From: Sideroxydans sp. CL21
GTDB lineage: Bacteria > Pseudomonadota > Gammaproteobacteria > Burkholderiales > Gallionellaceae
Reading direction: 5' to 3'
Assembly: GCF_902459525.1 (NCBI RefSeq)
Contig: NZ_LR699166.1
Coordinates: forward strand, 2,926,501-2,990,500
Length of the DNA stretch: 64,000 bases
The number at the start of each line of letters is the position of its first letter. The first letter of the stretch is position 1. Below the pieces are notes generated by a model. The model had not been told where the DNA came from and ran no database searches. It saw nothing but the letters and a program-made list of their open reading frames with translations. Shown here piece by piece: positions 19,112 to 27,184 of the stretch. The position numbers and the translations under genes are program-made.

Positions 19112-20562
19112 GCTCTGCGCCAGGTCGTACCCTGCGGCGTGTCTTCCAGCACGATTCCAGCGTCCAGCAATTCCTTGCGAACACGGTCAGCTTCGGCGAA
19201 GTTTTTGGCTTTCTTGGCGGCGATGCGGGCTTCGATCTGAGTGTTGATCGCGGCATCGTCCAGACCACCTTCGCTAGCCTCACCCCGTAGAAATTCCTGT
19301 GGATTGCGTTGCAACAAGCCCAATACACCTGCCAATACTTTAAGTTGTATTGCCATTTCAACTGACTGATTACGGTTTGCTTCGTTGGCGAGGTCGAACA
19401 GGACGGCAACGGCTTCAGGTGTGTTGAAGTCGTCGTCCATGGCGGCTTTGAAGCGCGCGGCGTGGGGGGTGTTCCAATCAATGGCCTCTCCCCCGCCCCA
19501 ATCCTCCCCCGGTGGGAGATAACCAGCGACTTGCCCGCTTGCGGGCTTAGTCGAATGGCTAGTTGTTCTATCAGGGGGTAACTTCAACGCTGTATAAAGC
19601 CGCGTCAACGCCCCCTTCGCATCATCCAGATGCTGGTCGGAATAATTCAGCGGGCTGCGGTAATGCGCACGCAATATGAAAAAGCGCACCACTTCGGCAT
19701 CGTATTTCTTGAGCACTTCGCGGATGGTGAAGAAGTTGCCCAGGCTCTTGGACATCTTCTCGTTGTCCACGCGCACGAAACCGTTGTGCATCCAGTAGTT
19801 CACGTATTGGCATTGATGCGCGCCTTCACTCTGGGCGATCTCGTTTTCATGGTGCGGAAACTGCAGGTCAGCGCCGCCGCCGTGGATGTCGAAATGGTTG
19901 CCCAGGATGTCGGAGGCCATGGCCGAGCATTCGAGGTGCCAGCCGGGACGACCCTTGCCCCACTTCGAATCCCATTTCACTTCGTTCGTTTCGCTGTCCT
20001 TGGCGTGCTTCCACAGCACGAAGTCGAGCGGATCGTTCTTGTTCTCGGCCACATCCACTCGTTCGCCGGCACGCAGATCTTCGAGCGATTTCCCGGACAG
20101 TTTGCCGTAGCCCTCGAACTTGCGCACGGCATAGTTCACATCGCCATCGGCCGCCTGGTATGCCAAGCCATTCTTTTCCAGCTGCGCGATCATCTCCAGC
20201 ATCTGCGGAATATATTGCGTGGCGCGCGGCTCATGGTCGGGCCGTTGCACGCCGAGCGCATCGGCATCCTCGTGCATCGCGTCGATGAAGCGCTGCGTCA
20301 GCGCATGGATGGATTCCTTGTTCTCCGCCGCGCGTTTGATGATCTTGTCGTCGATGTCGGTGATGTTGCGTACGTAGCTCACGTCGTAACCGGAAGCCTT
20401 GAGCCAGCGGTACACCATATCGAACACCACCATCACCCGCGCATGGCCGAGATGGCAATAGTCGTACACCGTCATGCCGCAGACATACATGCGCACGCTG
20501 TTCGGCGTGATGGGTTTGAATTCCTGTTTGTCGCGAGCGAGGGTGTTGTAGATTTTCAGCAT
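19108..20562 (-). CDS. cysS: Cysteinyl-tRNA synthetase carrying a palindromic-element insert
   Basis: Class I synthetase of 484 residues charging tRNA-Cys. The HIGH motif is 'HLGH' (in CHLGHAR), KMSKS is 'KMSKSLGNF', and the zinc ligands are in 'MYVCGM', 'HLECSAM' and 'FPHHENEIA'. The oddity is at about residues 328-358, between 'RLYTALK' and '[18 protein letters not shown]', where relatives as I remember them have only a few residues. Here an in-frame stretch reading [16 protein letters not shown] with Pro/Gly-rich flanks comes from a palindromic repeat (separate entry). The insert lies between catalytic core and anticodon-binding part and leaves the motifs intact, so the enzyme is probably active. 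Genes on both sides are unrelated in function. Confidence 0.95.
   Translation of the reverse strand: MLKIYNTLARDKQEFKPITPNSVRMYVCGMTVYDYCHLGHARVMVVFDMVYRWLKASGYDVSYVRNITDIDDKIIKRAAENKESIHALTQRFIDAMHEDADALGVQRPDHEPRATQYIPQMLEMIAQLEKNGLAYQAADGDVNYAVRKFEGYGKLSGKSLEDLRAGERVDVAENKNDPLDFVLWKHAKDSETNEVKWDSKWGKGRPGWHLECSAMASDILGNHFDIHGGGADLQFPHHENEIAQSEGAHQCQYVNYWMHNGFVRVDNEKMSKSLGNFFTIREVLKKYDAEVVRFFILRAHYRSPLNYSDQHLDDAKGALTRLYTALKLPPDRTTSHSTKPASGQVAGYLPPGEDWGGGEAIDWNTPHAARFKAAMDDDFNTPEAVAVLFDLANEANRNQSVEMAIQLKVLAGVLGLLQRNPQEFLRGEASEGGLDDAAINTQIEARIAAKKAKNFAEADRVRKELLDAGIVLEDTPQGTTWRRA
19494..19586. repeat. Palindromic element inserted in the cysS reading frame
   Basis: The core (19518-19563) begins GATAACCAGCGACTT and ends GGCTTAGTCGAATGGCTAGT, with a short GC-rich hairpin between. 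The same two ends, identical over 15 and 20 bases, recur at 21106-21157. The core is flanked by C-rich and G-rich arms (CCTCCCCCGG at 19503-19512 and CAGGGGG at 19572-19578) that look like a second, older palindrome. All of it is translated in frame within cysS (core equals residues 334-349). Confidence 0.85.
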
Positions 20563-20581
20563 TTTCCGTTTCTTCCTGAGC

Positions 20582-20755
20582 CGTCATTCCGGCGCAGGCC
20601 GGAATCCAGCGGTGTTATTCAATATGCCTTTGGTTTTGCCTCCGCATTGCGGAGAATTATTTTTCTAACTGGATACCGGCCTACACCTGCAAGGGGTACG
20701 CCGTGGTTGTAAGGGGCTAAAGCCCCAGCAACACGCAGTGCCGGAATGACGGGCT
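20582..20755. repeat. Composite palindromic repeat, copy 1
   Basis: The left hairpin is at 20583-20606 (GTCATTCCGGC / GCCGGAATCC). A conserved middle follows, including ATGCCTTTGGTTTTG and a small TCCGC/GCGGA hairpin, then a right hairpin closing with GCCGGAATGACGG. Compared with copy 2 at 21093-21268, the right hairpin here is interrupted at about 20684-20738 by another small palindrome with the core GGGGCTAAAGCCCC. It lies between cysS and the GIY-YIG gene. Confidence 0.75.
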
Positions 20756-20780
20756 AAGCGGCATGCCCCTTTCAATGCGC

Positions 20781-21071
20781 CTAACAAATCGTGCCATACA
20801 AATCCTTCCAGTCAGGATTGAATTCTTCGATCAGTTTCAATTTCCATGCTCGCTGCCATTCCTTGATTGCTTTTTCTCGCTGAATGGCAGATTCCATCGT
20901 TTCATGCACCTCGTACCAAACCAATTGATCCACTCCATGCTGTTTGGTGAAGCCGGCGACAACGTGATTCCTATGCTCCCATACCCGTTTAACCAAATCC
21001 GAGGTTACGCCAACATACAAGGTGCCGTTACGTTTACTGGCTAGCAAATATACACATGGCTGCTTGCTCAT
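20781..21071 (-). CDS. Stand-alone GIY-YIG nuclease-like protein
   Basis: A 96-residue single-domain protein of the GIY-YIG superfamily. The signature halves are 'VYLLASKRNGTLYVGVTSD' (the YLL...YVG form), followed by the catalytic Arg in 'VKRVWEHR' and Glu in the 'ESAIQREKAIKEWQR' helix. Members of this small group are common and mostly uncharacterised; DNA cleavage or repair roles are suggested by the fold. It is bracketed on both sides by copies of the same composite palindromic repeat, which may reflect joint movement or simple neighbourhood. Confidence 0.88.
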   Translation of the reverse strand: MSKQPCVYLLASKRNGTLYVGVTSDLVKRVWEHRNHVVAGFTKQHGVDQLVWYEVHETMESAIQREKAIKEWQRAWKLKLIEEFNPDWKDLYGTIC

Positions 21072-21092
21072 CGAATCGCCTCTTGGCTTTTA

Positions 21093-21268
21093 CGTCATAC
21101 CGGCGGATAACCAGCGACTTTGCTGGCGTTGTTTGCCGGCTTAGTCGAATGGCTAGTAGCGTCATCAGGCCGGTATCCAATGGTTTAATTCATCATGCCT
21201 TTGGTTTCGTATCCGCCGCGCGGATATATTTTTTCATAACTGGATTCCGGCCTGCGCCGGAATGACGG
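21093..21268. repeat. Composite palindromic repeat, copy 2, with nested element
   Basis: This is the same family and orientation as copy 1, sharing ATGCCTTTGGTTT, the central small hairpin, AACTGGAT and the closing CCGGAATGACGGG. Its left hairpin (CGTCATACCGGC / GGCCGGTATCC) is split by about 63 bp, roughly 21105-21167. The core of that insert (21106-21157) is the element also found inside cysS. The nesting shows the small element arrived after the larger repeat. Confidence 0.8.
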
Positions 21269-21272
21269 GTAA

Positions 21273-21623
21273 TCAAATGGTCATGGGTTTGTTGTCGTTG
21301 AGGTTGAGCCAACCTTTGACGATGCGGTAAATGATCCAGCAGAAGTTGGCGAACAAAACGGCGAAGCCGATCGCGATGAAAACCGTCACTGCTCCAATCA
21401 CGGCCCACAACAGGCCAAACCAGAAGGTGCGTATCTGCCAGCGAAAGTGGCTCTCCAGCCAGGTTCCGGCAGCGTCTTCCCGTTTAACATAATTGATGAT
21501 GATCCCGACGACAGCGGTGATGCCGGTGAAGTAAGACAGCGCATACAGCACATAAACGACCTGTACGAGACTTTTCAGCGATCTGGTTCGTTCCTCATCC
21601 AGCACGTTGTACTCTTCGCTCAT
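21273..21623 (-). CDS. Small membrane protein, DUF4870-like
   Basis: A 116-residue protein with three to four hydrophobic segments (about 18-45, 66-90 and 85-108). The blocks '[20 protein letters not shown]' and '[14 protein letters not shown]' are typical of the DUF4870 group of small integral membrane proteins of unknown function. Its start overlaps the glnS stop by four bases on the minus strand, so it is probably read through from glnS. No catalytic residues are recognisable. Confidence 0.75.
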   Translation of the reverse strand: MSEEYNVLDEERTRSLKSLVQVVYVLYALSYFTGITAVVGIIINYVKREDAAGTWLESHFRWQIRTFWFGLLWAVIGAVTVFIAIGFAVLFANFCWIIYRIVKGWLNLNDNKPMTI

Positions 21624-23299
21624 GCCTGTTCTTTCGCCCAGGAATCGCGTAGCGTCACGGTACGATTGAACACCAGCTTGCCGCCGGGCTGATGGTCGCG
21701 GCGGTCGGTGCAGAAGTAGCCCAGGCGCTCGAACTGGTAGCGCGTTTCCGGCGCGGCATCGCGCACGGCAGATTCGACCCAGCCTTGCACCACGATAAGC
21801 GAGGCCGGGTTGAGATAGGTGCAGAAGTCCACTTCCTTATCGCCATCCGGCTCGGGCACCGTGAACAGGCGGTCGTACAAACGAATCTCGGCTGGCAGTG
21901 CGTGCTCAACCGACAGGAAGTGGATTACGCCTTTTACTTTGCGCCCTTCCGGGTTTTTGCCCAGTGTGTCGTGGTCAATGCTGCAACGCAGTTCGATTAC
22001 CTTTCCAGTCGCGTCTTTCACCGCTGCATCGCAGCGCATCACGTAACTGTGGCGCAGGCGTATCTCACCGCCGAGAACAAGACGCTTCCAGCCGGGTGGA
22101 GGGACTTCGGCAAAGTCATCGGCCTCGATGAACAACTCTTTGCCGAACGGCACGACCCGTTTGCCTAGTTCAGGCATGTTCGGATGAAAGTCAGCCTCGC
22201 GCGCCTGTGCGCCTTCAGCATTGGTGATGGTCACCTTGAGCGGATTGACGATTGCCATCACACGCGGCGCACGCAACTCCAGGTCTTCGCGGATCGCGCC
22301 TTCCATGACGGCCATGTCGACGGTGTTCTCGCTCTTGGAGACGCCGACGCGTTTGGCGAATTCGCGTATGCCTTCCGGCGTGTAACCCCTGCGGCGCATG
22401 CCGCTGATGGTCGGCATGCGCGGATCGTCCCAGCCACTCACATGCTTTTCGGTGACGAGTTGCAGCAGCTTGCGCTTGCTGGTGATGGTGTAGTGCAGTT
22501 CCAGCCGCGAAAATTCGTACTGGCGCGGATGGCAGGCGATGGTGATGTTGTCCAGCACCCAGTCGTACAACGGGCGGTGGTCCTCGAACTCCAGCGTGCA
22601 AATGGAATGCGTGATGCCTTCCAGCGCGTCGGAAATGCAGTGCGTGTAGTCGTACATCGGGTAGATGCACCATTTGTCGCCGGTACGGATGTGGTGGGCG
22701 CGCTTGATACGGTAGATCACCGGATCGCGCATATTGATGTTGGGCGAAGCCATGTCGATCTTGGCGCGCAGCACCATGGCACCATCGGGAAATTCGCCGT
22801 TTCTCATGCGCGTGAACAGATCAAGGTTCTCTTTCGCTCCACGGTCGCGGTTCGGACTGTTCTTGCCGGGCTGGGTCAGTGTGCCGCGATATTCGCGCAT
22901 CTGGTCCGGCGTGAGATCGTCCACATAAGCCAGCCCTTTGTTGATGAGTTCGACTGCAAAGTCGTACAGCGCATCGAAGTAATCCGACGCCCAGCGCACT
23001 TCGCCGTTCCACTGGAACCCAAGCCAGCGCACGTCGTCCTGGATGGATTGCGCGTATTCCTCGCTCTCCTTTTCCGGGTTGGTATCGTCGAAGCGCAGGT
23101 TGCACAGGCCGTGGTAATCCTGCGCCAGGCCGAAGTTGAGGCAGATGGATTTGGCATGGCCAACATGCAGATAACCGTTCGGTTCCGGCGGGAAACGGGT
23201 GGCTATGCTGCTGTGCTTGCCACTGGCGAGGTCGCCGTCGATGATTGTGCGAATGAAATTGGAAACGGGTGCGGACGAAGCGGGGGCGTTGCTGCTCAT
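21620..23299 (-). CDS. glnS: Glutaminyl-tRNA synthetase
   Basis: The 559-residue class I enzyme charges tRNA-Gln. '[17 protein letters not shown]' holds the HIGH motif and '[13 protein letters not shown]' the KMSKS-equivalent. The C-terminal beta-barrel part is full length ('[16 protein letters not shown]'), ending near the overlapping DUF4870-like gene. Presence of glnS implies direct glutaminylation in this organism. It is transcribed away from the TPR gene at 23461; the 161-bp gap must hold both promoters, and a TAGAAT at 23400-23405 is a possible -10 box for the plus strand. Confidence 0.96.
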   Translation of the reverse strand: MSSNAPASSAPVSNFIRTIIDGDLASGKHSSIATRFPPEPNGYLHVGHAKSICLNFGLAQDYHGLCNLRFDDTNPEKESEEYAQSIQDDVRWLGFQWNGEVRWASDYFDALYDFAVELINKGLAYVDDLTPDQMREYRGTLTQPGKNSPNRDRGAKENLDLFTRMRNGEFPDGAMVLRAKIDMASPNINMRDPVIYRIKRAHHIRTGDKWCIYPMYDYTHCISDALEGITHSICTLEFEDHRPLYDWVLDNITIACHPRQYEFSRLELHYTITSKRKLLQLVTEKHVSGWDDPRMPTISGMRRRGYTPEGIREFAKRVGVSKSENTVDMAVMEGAIREDLELRAPRVMAIVNPLKVTITNAEGAQAREADFHPNMPELGKRVVPFGKELFIEADDFAEVPPPGWKRLVLGGEIRLRHSYVMRCDAAVKDATGKVIELRCSIDHDTLGKNPEGRKVKGVIHFLSVEHALPAEIRLYDRLFTVPEPDGDKEVDFCTYLNPASLIVVQGWVESAVRDAAPETRYQFERLGYFCTDRRDHQPGGKLVFNRTVTLRDSWAKEQA

Positions 23300-23460
23300 T
23301 TTGGTTCCAAAAGTGTGGCCATGAAAGGTACAGAATTCTACCCGAAATCAGGCCCCGCCATCCCTCAGCTCAAACCGTGTAAGGACGTGACTTATTTGGT
23401 AGAATCGCGCACTCTTTGAATCGGCCATGCCGTAGCGACTTTTCCGGAATAAACCATACG

Positions 23461-24537
23461 ATGAATATGCTTAAACTGTTTAGCAGCGCCGCCGCGTTGG
23501 GCATCCTGTTTTTGATCGCCATTCCCGCCCAGGCAGATGATATCCAGGACGCCAACAAGCTGTTCAAGCAGGGCCTGAACACCCAGGCAATGGATAAGGT
23601 CAACGCCTTCCTCGCCACCAAACCGAAAGATGCGCAAGCGCGCTTTCTCAAGGGGCTGATCCTGGCAGACCAAGGCAACACGGCAGATGCCATTACAGTC
23701 TTCAGCAATCTCACGCAGGACTATCCGGAACTGCCCGAACCGTACAACAACCTCGCGGTACTTTACGCCGGCCAGGGGCAGTACGAAAAAGCCAAGGAAC
23801 AATTGGAAATGGCGATCCGCACCAATCCGACCTATGCCACCGCCCATGAGAACCTGGGCGACATCTACGCCAAGATGGCCAGCCAGGCCTACGACCGCGC
23901 CCTGCAGCTTGAAAAGAGCGGCCCCAACAGCAGTGCCAATGCCAACACCAAAACCAAGCTGGCACTGATCCGCGAATTGTTCAGCAAGAATCCGCGCACG
24001 GCCGCCAAACCGGCTGCTTCCGTAACGGCAGAGGCTGCATCCGCTTCTGCGGTTGCTGCTTCTGCACCGGTTGCCGTTTCCGCAGCTGCCGTCGCCACTT
24101 CCGTCGCGGCGGCCATCTCAGCCCCGGCATCAGCGCCGGTAGTAACATCTGTACAGGCAAAGCCAGTAGTCGCTGTTGCCGCCATCAGCGCCGATCCCAG
24201 TGCAGAACTGTTGAACAGCACCAAGGATTGGGCCGCAGCCTGGTCGGCCAAGAACAGCAAGAAATATCTCGCTTTCTATGCCAAGGATTTCAAGACGCCG
24301 GATGGATCAAGCCGCAGTGCATGGGAAGCGCAGCGCAAGCAGCGCATCGCCGCCCCCAAATCTATCCGTGTCGAAGTGCGCGACGCAAAGGTCAAAGTGG
24401 TTGATGACAAGCATGCCAGCGTCAGCTTCAAACAAACCTACCGCGCCAGCCATCTGAATGTCGTTTCCAACAAGACGCTTAACTGGGAGAAAGCCGACGG
24501 ACAATGGCTGATCGCAGAAGAGCGTTCGGGCAAGTAG
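23461..24537 (+). CDS. Exported TPR protein with C-terminal NTF2-like domain
   Basis: From the ATG at 23461 the 358-residue product has a signal peptide (1-22, ending PAQA), TPR-type repeats (about 25-145), an Ala/Val/Ser-rich linker (about 175-240) and a final domain of about 105 residues starting near 'STKDWAAAWSAKNSKKYLA'. That domain resembles NTF2-like/SnoaL folds, and the neighbouring L,D-transpeptidase ends in a related one. The gene ends 2 bp before that transpeptidase start. A role in envelope or peptidoglycan maintenance is inferred from this pairing. Confidence 0.75.
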   Translation: MNMLKLFSSAAALGILFLIAIPAQADDIQDANKLFKQGLNTQAMDKVNAFLATKPKDAQARFLKGLILADQGNTADAITVFSNLTQDYPELPEPYNNLAVLYAGQGQYEKAKEQLEMAIRTNPTYATAHENLGDIYAKMASQAYDRALQLEKSGPNSSANANTKTKLALIRELFSKNPRTAAKPAASVTAEAASASAVAASAPVAVSAAAVATSVAAAISAPASAPVVTSVQAKPVVAVAAISADPSAELLNSTKDWAAAWSAKNSKKYLAFYAKDFKTPDGSSRSAWEAQRKQRIAAPKSIRVEVRDAKVKVVDDKHASVSFKQTYRASHLNVVSNKTLNWEKADGQWLIAEERSGK

Positions 24538-24539
24538 CC

Positions 24540-25703
24540 ATGCCTCATCGTCTGCTCGCTCTGCTGCTGCTTTCTTTTGCCATACCCGCTATGGCGGGAG
24601 AATCGGTTTCGCGTGAAATGGAAATCGGGATGGCCAAAAGCTTGCGTGCCGTTAGCGAGAATCACCTTGATGTCGCCCTGAACGAAGTCGATTCACTGCT
24701 CAAGATCAACCCCAATTACAAACTGGCGCAGTTGGTCAGGGGCGACCTGCTGTTGGCGCGCGCCAAACCGATCAGCAATTTTGGCGACGCGCCCAATGCG
24801 CCGCGCGATCTTGTGCAGGATCTGCGCGAAGAGGCGAATGTCCGTCTGCAGCGGGTACAGCAACAACAGCCCATCGCCGTACCCAGGTATCTGTGGCAAC
24901 TCTCGCCCACACAGCGGTATGCCGTGGTGGTGGACACCGGAAAATCGACGCTGTACCTGTTCGAGAATGTGAACGGCGAGCCGCGCTATGTTTCAGACTT
25001 TTATATCAGCGTCGGCAAGAAAGGCGCGGACAAGGTTTCCGAAGGCGACCAAAAGACACCGCTCGGTGTGTATTTCGTCAACGGGCATTTGACCAAGGAC
25101 AAGCTCACCGATTTCTACGGCCCCGGCGCCTATCCGCTGAGCTACCCCAACGAATGGGACAGGCGCGAAGGACACGACGGCCACGGCATCTGGCTGCACG
25201 GCACGCCCAGCGATACCTACAGCCGCCCGCCGCGCGCCAGCAACGGCTGCGTGGTGCTGGCCAACAACGACCTCAACGAAATCGGCAGCCATCTGCAGAT
25301 CGGCATCACGCCCGTCATCATCGCCAGCAAGATCGACTGGAGCGACGATGCGGATCGTGCCGACCGCGCATCGCTGCTGAAAGCGATCGAACAGTGGCGC
25401 AGCGACTGGGCCAGCCTGAACACCGATGCCTACCTCTCGCATTACGCGCATGACTTCTCCACCGGCAGCGTTGCCCTGCCCGCTTTCGCGCAGCAGAAGC
25501 GGCTGGTCAATTCCGGCAAGACCTGGATCAAGGTGAAGATGTCGAATGTCAGCATCTTCCCCTACCCCAGCCAGCCGAACCTGGTGGTGGTCAACTTCGA
25601 GCAGGATTACGACAGCAACAACCTTTCCAACCGCATGAACAAACGCCAGTACTGGATGAAACGCGACGGTCGCTGGCAAATCGTCTATGAAGGAGCAGCC
25701 TGA
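24540..25703 (+). CDS. L,D-transpeptidase (YkuD) with C-terminal NTF2-like domain
   Basis: A 387-residue periplasmic protein with a signal peptide (1-19, ending PAMA). The YkuD domain (about 120-260) carries 'GIWLHGTP' and the catalytic cysteine motif 'SNGCVVLAN'. Such enzymes form 3-3 peptidoglycan crosslinks or attach proteins to the wall. The C-terminal 110 residues ('[20 protein letters not shown]' onward) form an NTF2-like domain related to that of the preceding TPR protein. The start ATG lies just after the upstream stop; the stop is followed one base later by the isomerase start. Confidence 0.9.
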   Translation: MPHRLLALLLLSFAIPAMAGESVSREMEIGMAKSLRAVSENHLDVALNEVDSLLKINPNYKLAQLVRGDLLLARAKPISNFGDAPNAPRDLVQDLREEANVRLQRVQQQQPIAVPRYLWQLSPTQRYAVVVDTGKSTLYLFENVNGEPRYVSDFYISVGKKGADKVSEGDQKTPLGVYFVNGHLTKDKLTDFYGPGAYPLSYPNEWDRREGHDGHGIWLHGTPSDTYSRPPRASNGCVVLANNDLNEIGSHLQIGITPVIIASKIDWSDDADRADRASLLKAIEQWRSDWASLNTDAYLSHYAHDFSTGSVALPAFAQQKRLVNSGKTWIKVKMSNVSIFPYPSQPNLVVVNFEQDYDSNNLSNRMNKRQYWMKRDGRWQIVYEGAA

Positions 25704-25704
25704 A

Positions 25705-26292
25705 ATGAAACTGATACATCTCGTTCTCGCATTCTTGCTGGCCGGACTCAGCGTCCTGCCAGCTCAAGCCGAATCTACACCCGCAACCAAAGGAAAAATG
25801 AAAATGGTAAAACTGCATACCAACAAAGGCGACATCACCCTGCAACTCGACGCCGAAAAAGCGCCGGTCACCGTCCAGAACTTTCTCGACTACGTGAACA
25901 GCGGCTTCTACAGCAACACCATCTTCCATCGCGTGATCCCGAACTTCATGATCCAGGGCGGCGGTTTCGAAGTCGGCATGAAGCAGAAACCGACCAACGC
26001 CCCGATCAAGAACGAAGCTGCAAACGGCCTTAAGAACGACATCTATACCATCGCCATGGCGCGTACCGGCGATCCGCATTCCGCCACCGCCCAGTTCTTC
26101 ATCAATACCAAGAACAACAGCTTCCTGGACTATCCGGGGCAGGATGGCTGGGGCTACTGTGTATTCGGCAAAGTGGTCGAAGGCAAGGAAGTGGTCGATG
26201 CCATCGGCAAGGTAAAGACCGGCAGCAGCGGCTTCTTCCAGGACGTGCCCAAAGAGGACGTCATCATCACCAGCGCTGAAGTAGTTAAATAA
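25705..26292 (+). CDS. Cyclophilin-type peptidyl-prolyl cis-trans isomerase
   Basis: The full frame (195 residues) has a signal peptide (1-22, ending PAQA) and a cyclophilin domain with '[16 protein letters not shown]' and '[12 protein letters not shown]', so it would act on periplasmic proteins like PpiA. A second good start is visible: an AAAGGAAAA element directly before ATG at 25798 would yield a leaderless form beginning [12 protein letters not shown], like cytoplasmic PpiB. Both products may be made. The residues around the active-site Arg and Phe are intact. It is co-oriented with the L,D-transpeptidase and probably the same transcript. Confidence 0.9.
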   Translation: MKLIHLVLAFLLAGLSVLPAQAESTPATKGKMKMVKLHTNKGDITLQLDAEKAPVTVQNFLDYVNSGFYSNTIFHRVIPNFMIQGGGFEVGMKQKPTNAPIKNEAANGLKNDIYTIAMARTGDPHSATAQFFINTKNNSFLDYPGQDGWGYCVFGKVVEGKEVVDAIGKVKTGSSGFFQDVPKEDVIITSAEVVK

Positions 26293-26299
26293 GGACACA

Positions 26300-26356
26300 G
26301 GATACGGGAGACAGGATTCAGTGAAAGCGGCGGGCGGCAAACTGAATCCCGTATCC
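26300..26356. repeat. Inverted repeat between isomerase and lpxH
   Basis: Arms GGATACGGG (26300-26308) and GGATTCAGT (26314-26322) face ACTGAATCC (26341-26349) and CCCGTATCC (26348-26356). They form a strong hairpin with an 18-base loop, followed by two tandem TGAATCC units. No T-tract follows on the plus strand, so it is more likely a dispersed repeat or processing site than a classical terminator. Confidence 0.6.
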
Positions 26357-26374
26357 TGAATCCTGAATCCCGCC

Positions 26375-27100
26375 ATGTCTCACTCCCTGTTCATCTCCGA
26401 CCTGCACCTGAGCCCGGATCATCCGCAAAGCACGGAGCTGTTCCTGCGCTTCGCTACCGGTATCGCCCACGAAGCCGAAGCACTGTACATTCTGGGCGAC
26501 CTGTTCGAGTACTGGGCGGGGGATGACGATTTGAACGACCCGTTTCATCGGCGCATCACCGATGCTTTGCGGGGACTGGATGCTCGCGGAACCCACATAT
26601 ACATCATGCACGGCAACCGCGACTTTCTGATGGACGCGGAACTCGGCGCTGCCTGCCATGCCACGTTGCTGAATGACCCGACCCTGCTAGACCTCTACGG
26701 CACTCCCACCCTGCTCACCCACGGCGATGCACTGTGTACCGACGATACCGAATATCAGCGTTTCCGCGAACAGGTGCGCAAGGATGACTGGCAAGCCCGA
26801 TTCCTTGCACAGCCGCTGGCACAACGCAAAGCCCAAATTGAACAGATGCGGATGCAAAGCAAGAACGAGAAAAGGCTCAAGGCGATGGACATCATGGATG
26901 TGAACGTGGCGGCGGTGGACAACCTGCTACGCGAGCACCGCTACCCGCGCGTCATCCACGGCCACACGCACCGTCCGGCAAAACATCTGCATCATCCGGA
27001 CGGGCACACCTGCGAACGCTGGGTGCTGGGAGACTGGGACAGCGGCAAGGCAGCCATCCTGCGCGGCGATGCGCATGGCCTGGAGTGGATGAACATATAG
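26375..27100 (+). CDS. lpxH: UDP-2,3-diacylglucosamine hydrolase
   Basis: LpxH cleaves UDP-2,3-diacylglucosamine to lipid X in lipid A synthesis, at the inner membrane. The 241-residue protein shows the calcineurin-like metallophosphoesterase motifs 'FISDLHLSPD', 'YILGDLFEYWAGDDD', 'MHGNRDFLM', 'LTHGDALCTDD' and 'VIHGHTHRP'. Length is standard. Its presence confirms an LPS-bearing Gram-negative. The gene follows the isomerase across an inverted repeat. Confidence 0.96.
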   Translation: MSHSLFISDLHLSPDHPQSTELFLRFATGIAHEAEALYILGDLFEYWAGDDDLNDPFHRRITDALRGLDARGTHIYIMHGNRDFLMDAELGAACHATLLNDPTLLDLYGTPTLLTHGDALCTDDTEYQRFREQVRKDDWQARFLAQPLAQRKAQIEQMRMQSKNEKRLKAMDIMDVNVAAVDNLLREHRYPRVIHGHTHRPAKHLHHPDGHTCERWVLGDWDSGKAAILRGDAHGLEWMNI

Positions 27101-27184
27101 CTCAAATCGAGCGTCGCCCTTATGCAAAGCATGTTGGGCAGTACCTTGTCGGCACCGGTTAATCATATTCTCGCAACGCGCAGT

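Noticed and set aside
20582-21268. CRISPR-like interpretation of the repeats around the GIY-YIG gene
   Set aside because: There are only two copies, imperfect, with a gene between them and internal hairpins; no regular spacers and no cas genes.
24000-24190. Repetitive-looking GCx-rich stretch in the TPR gene
   Set aside because: It is an Ala/Val/Ser-rich protein linker with biased codons, not a DNA repeat array.
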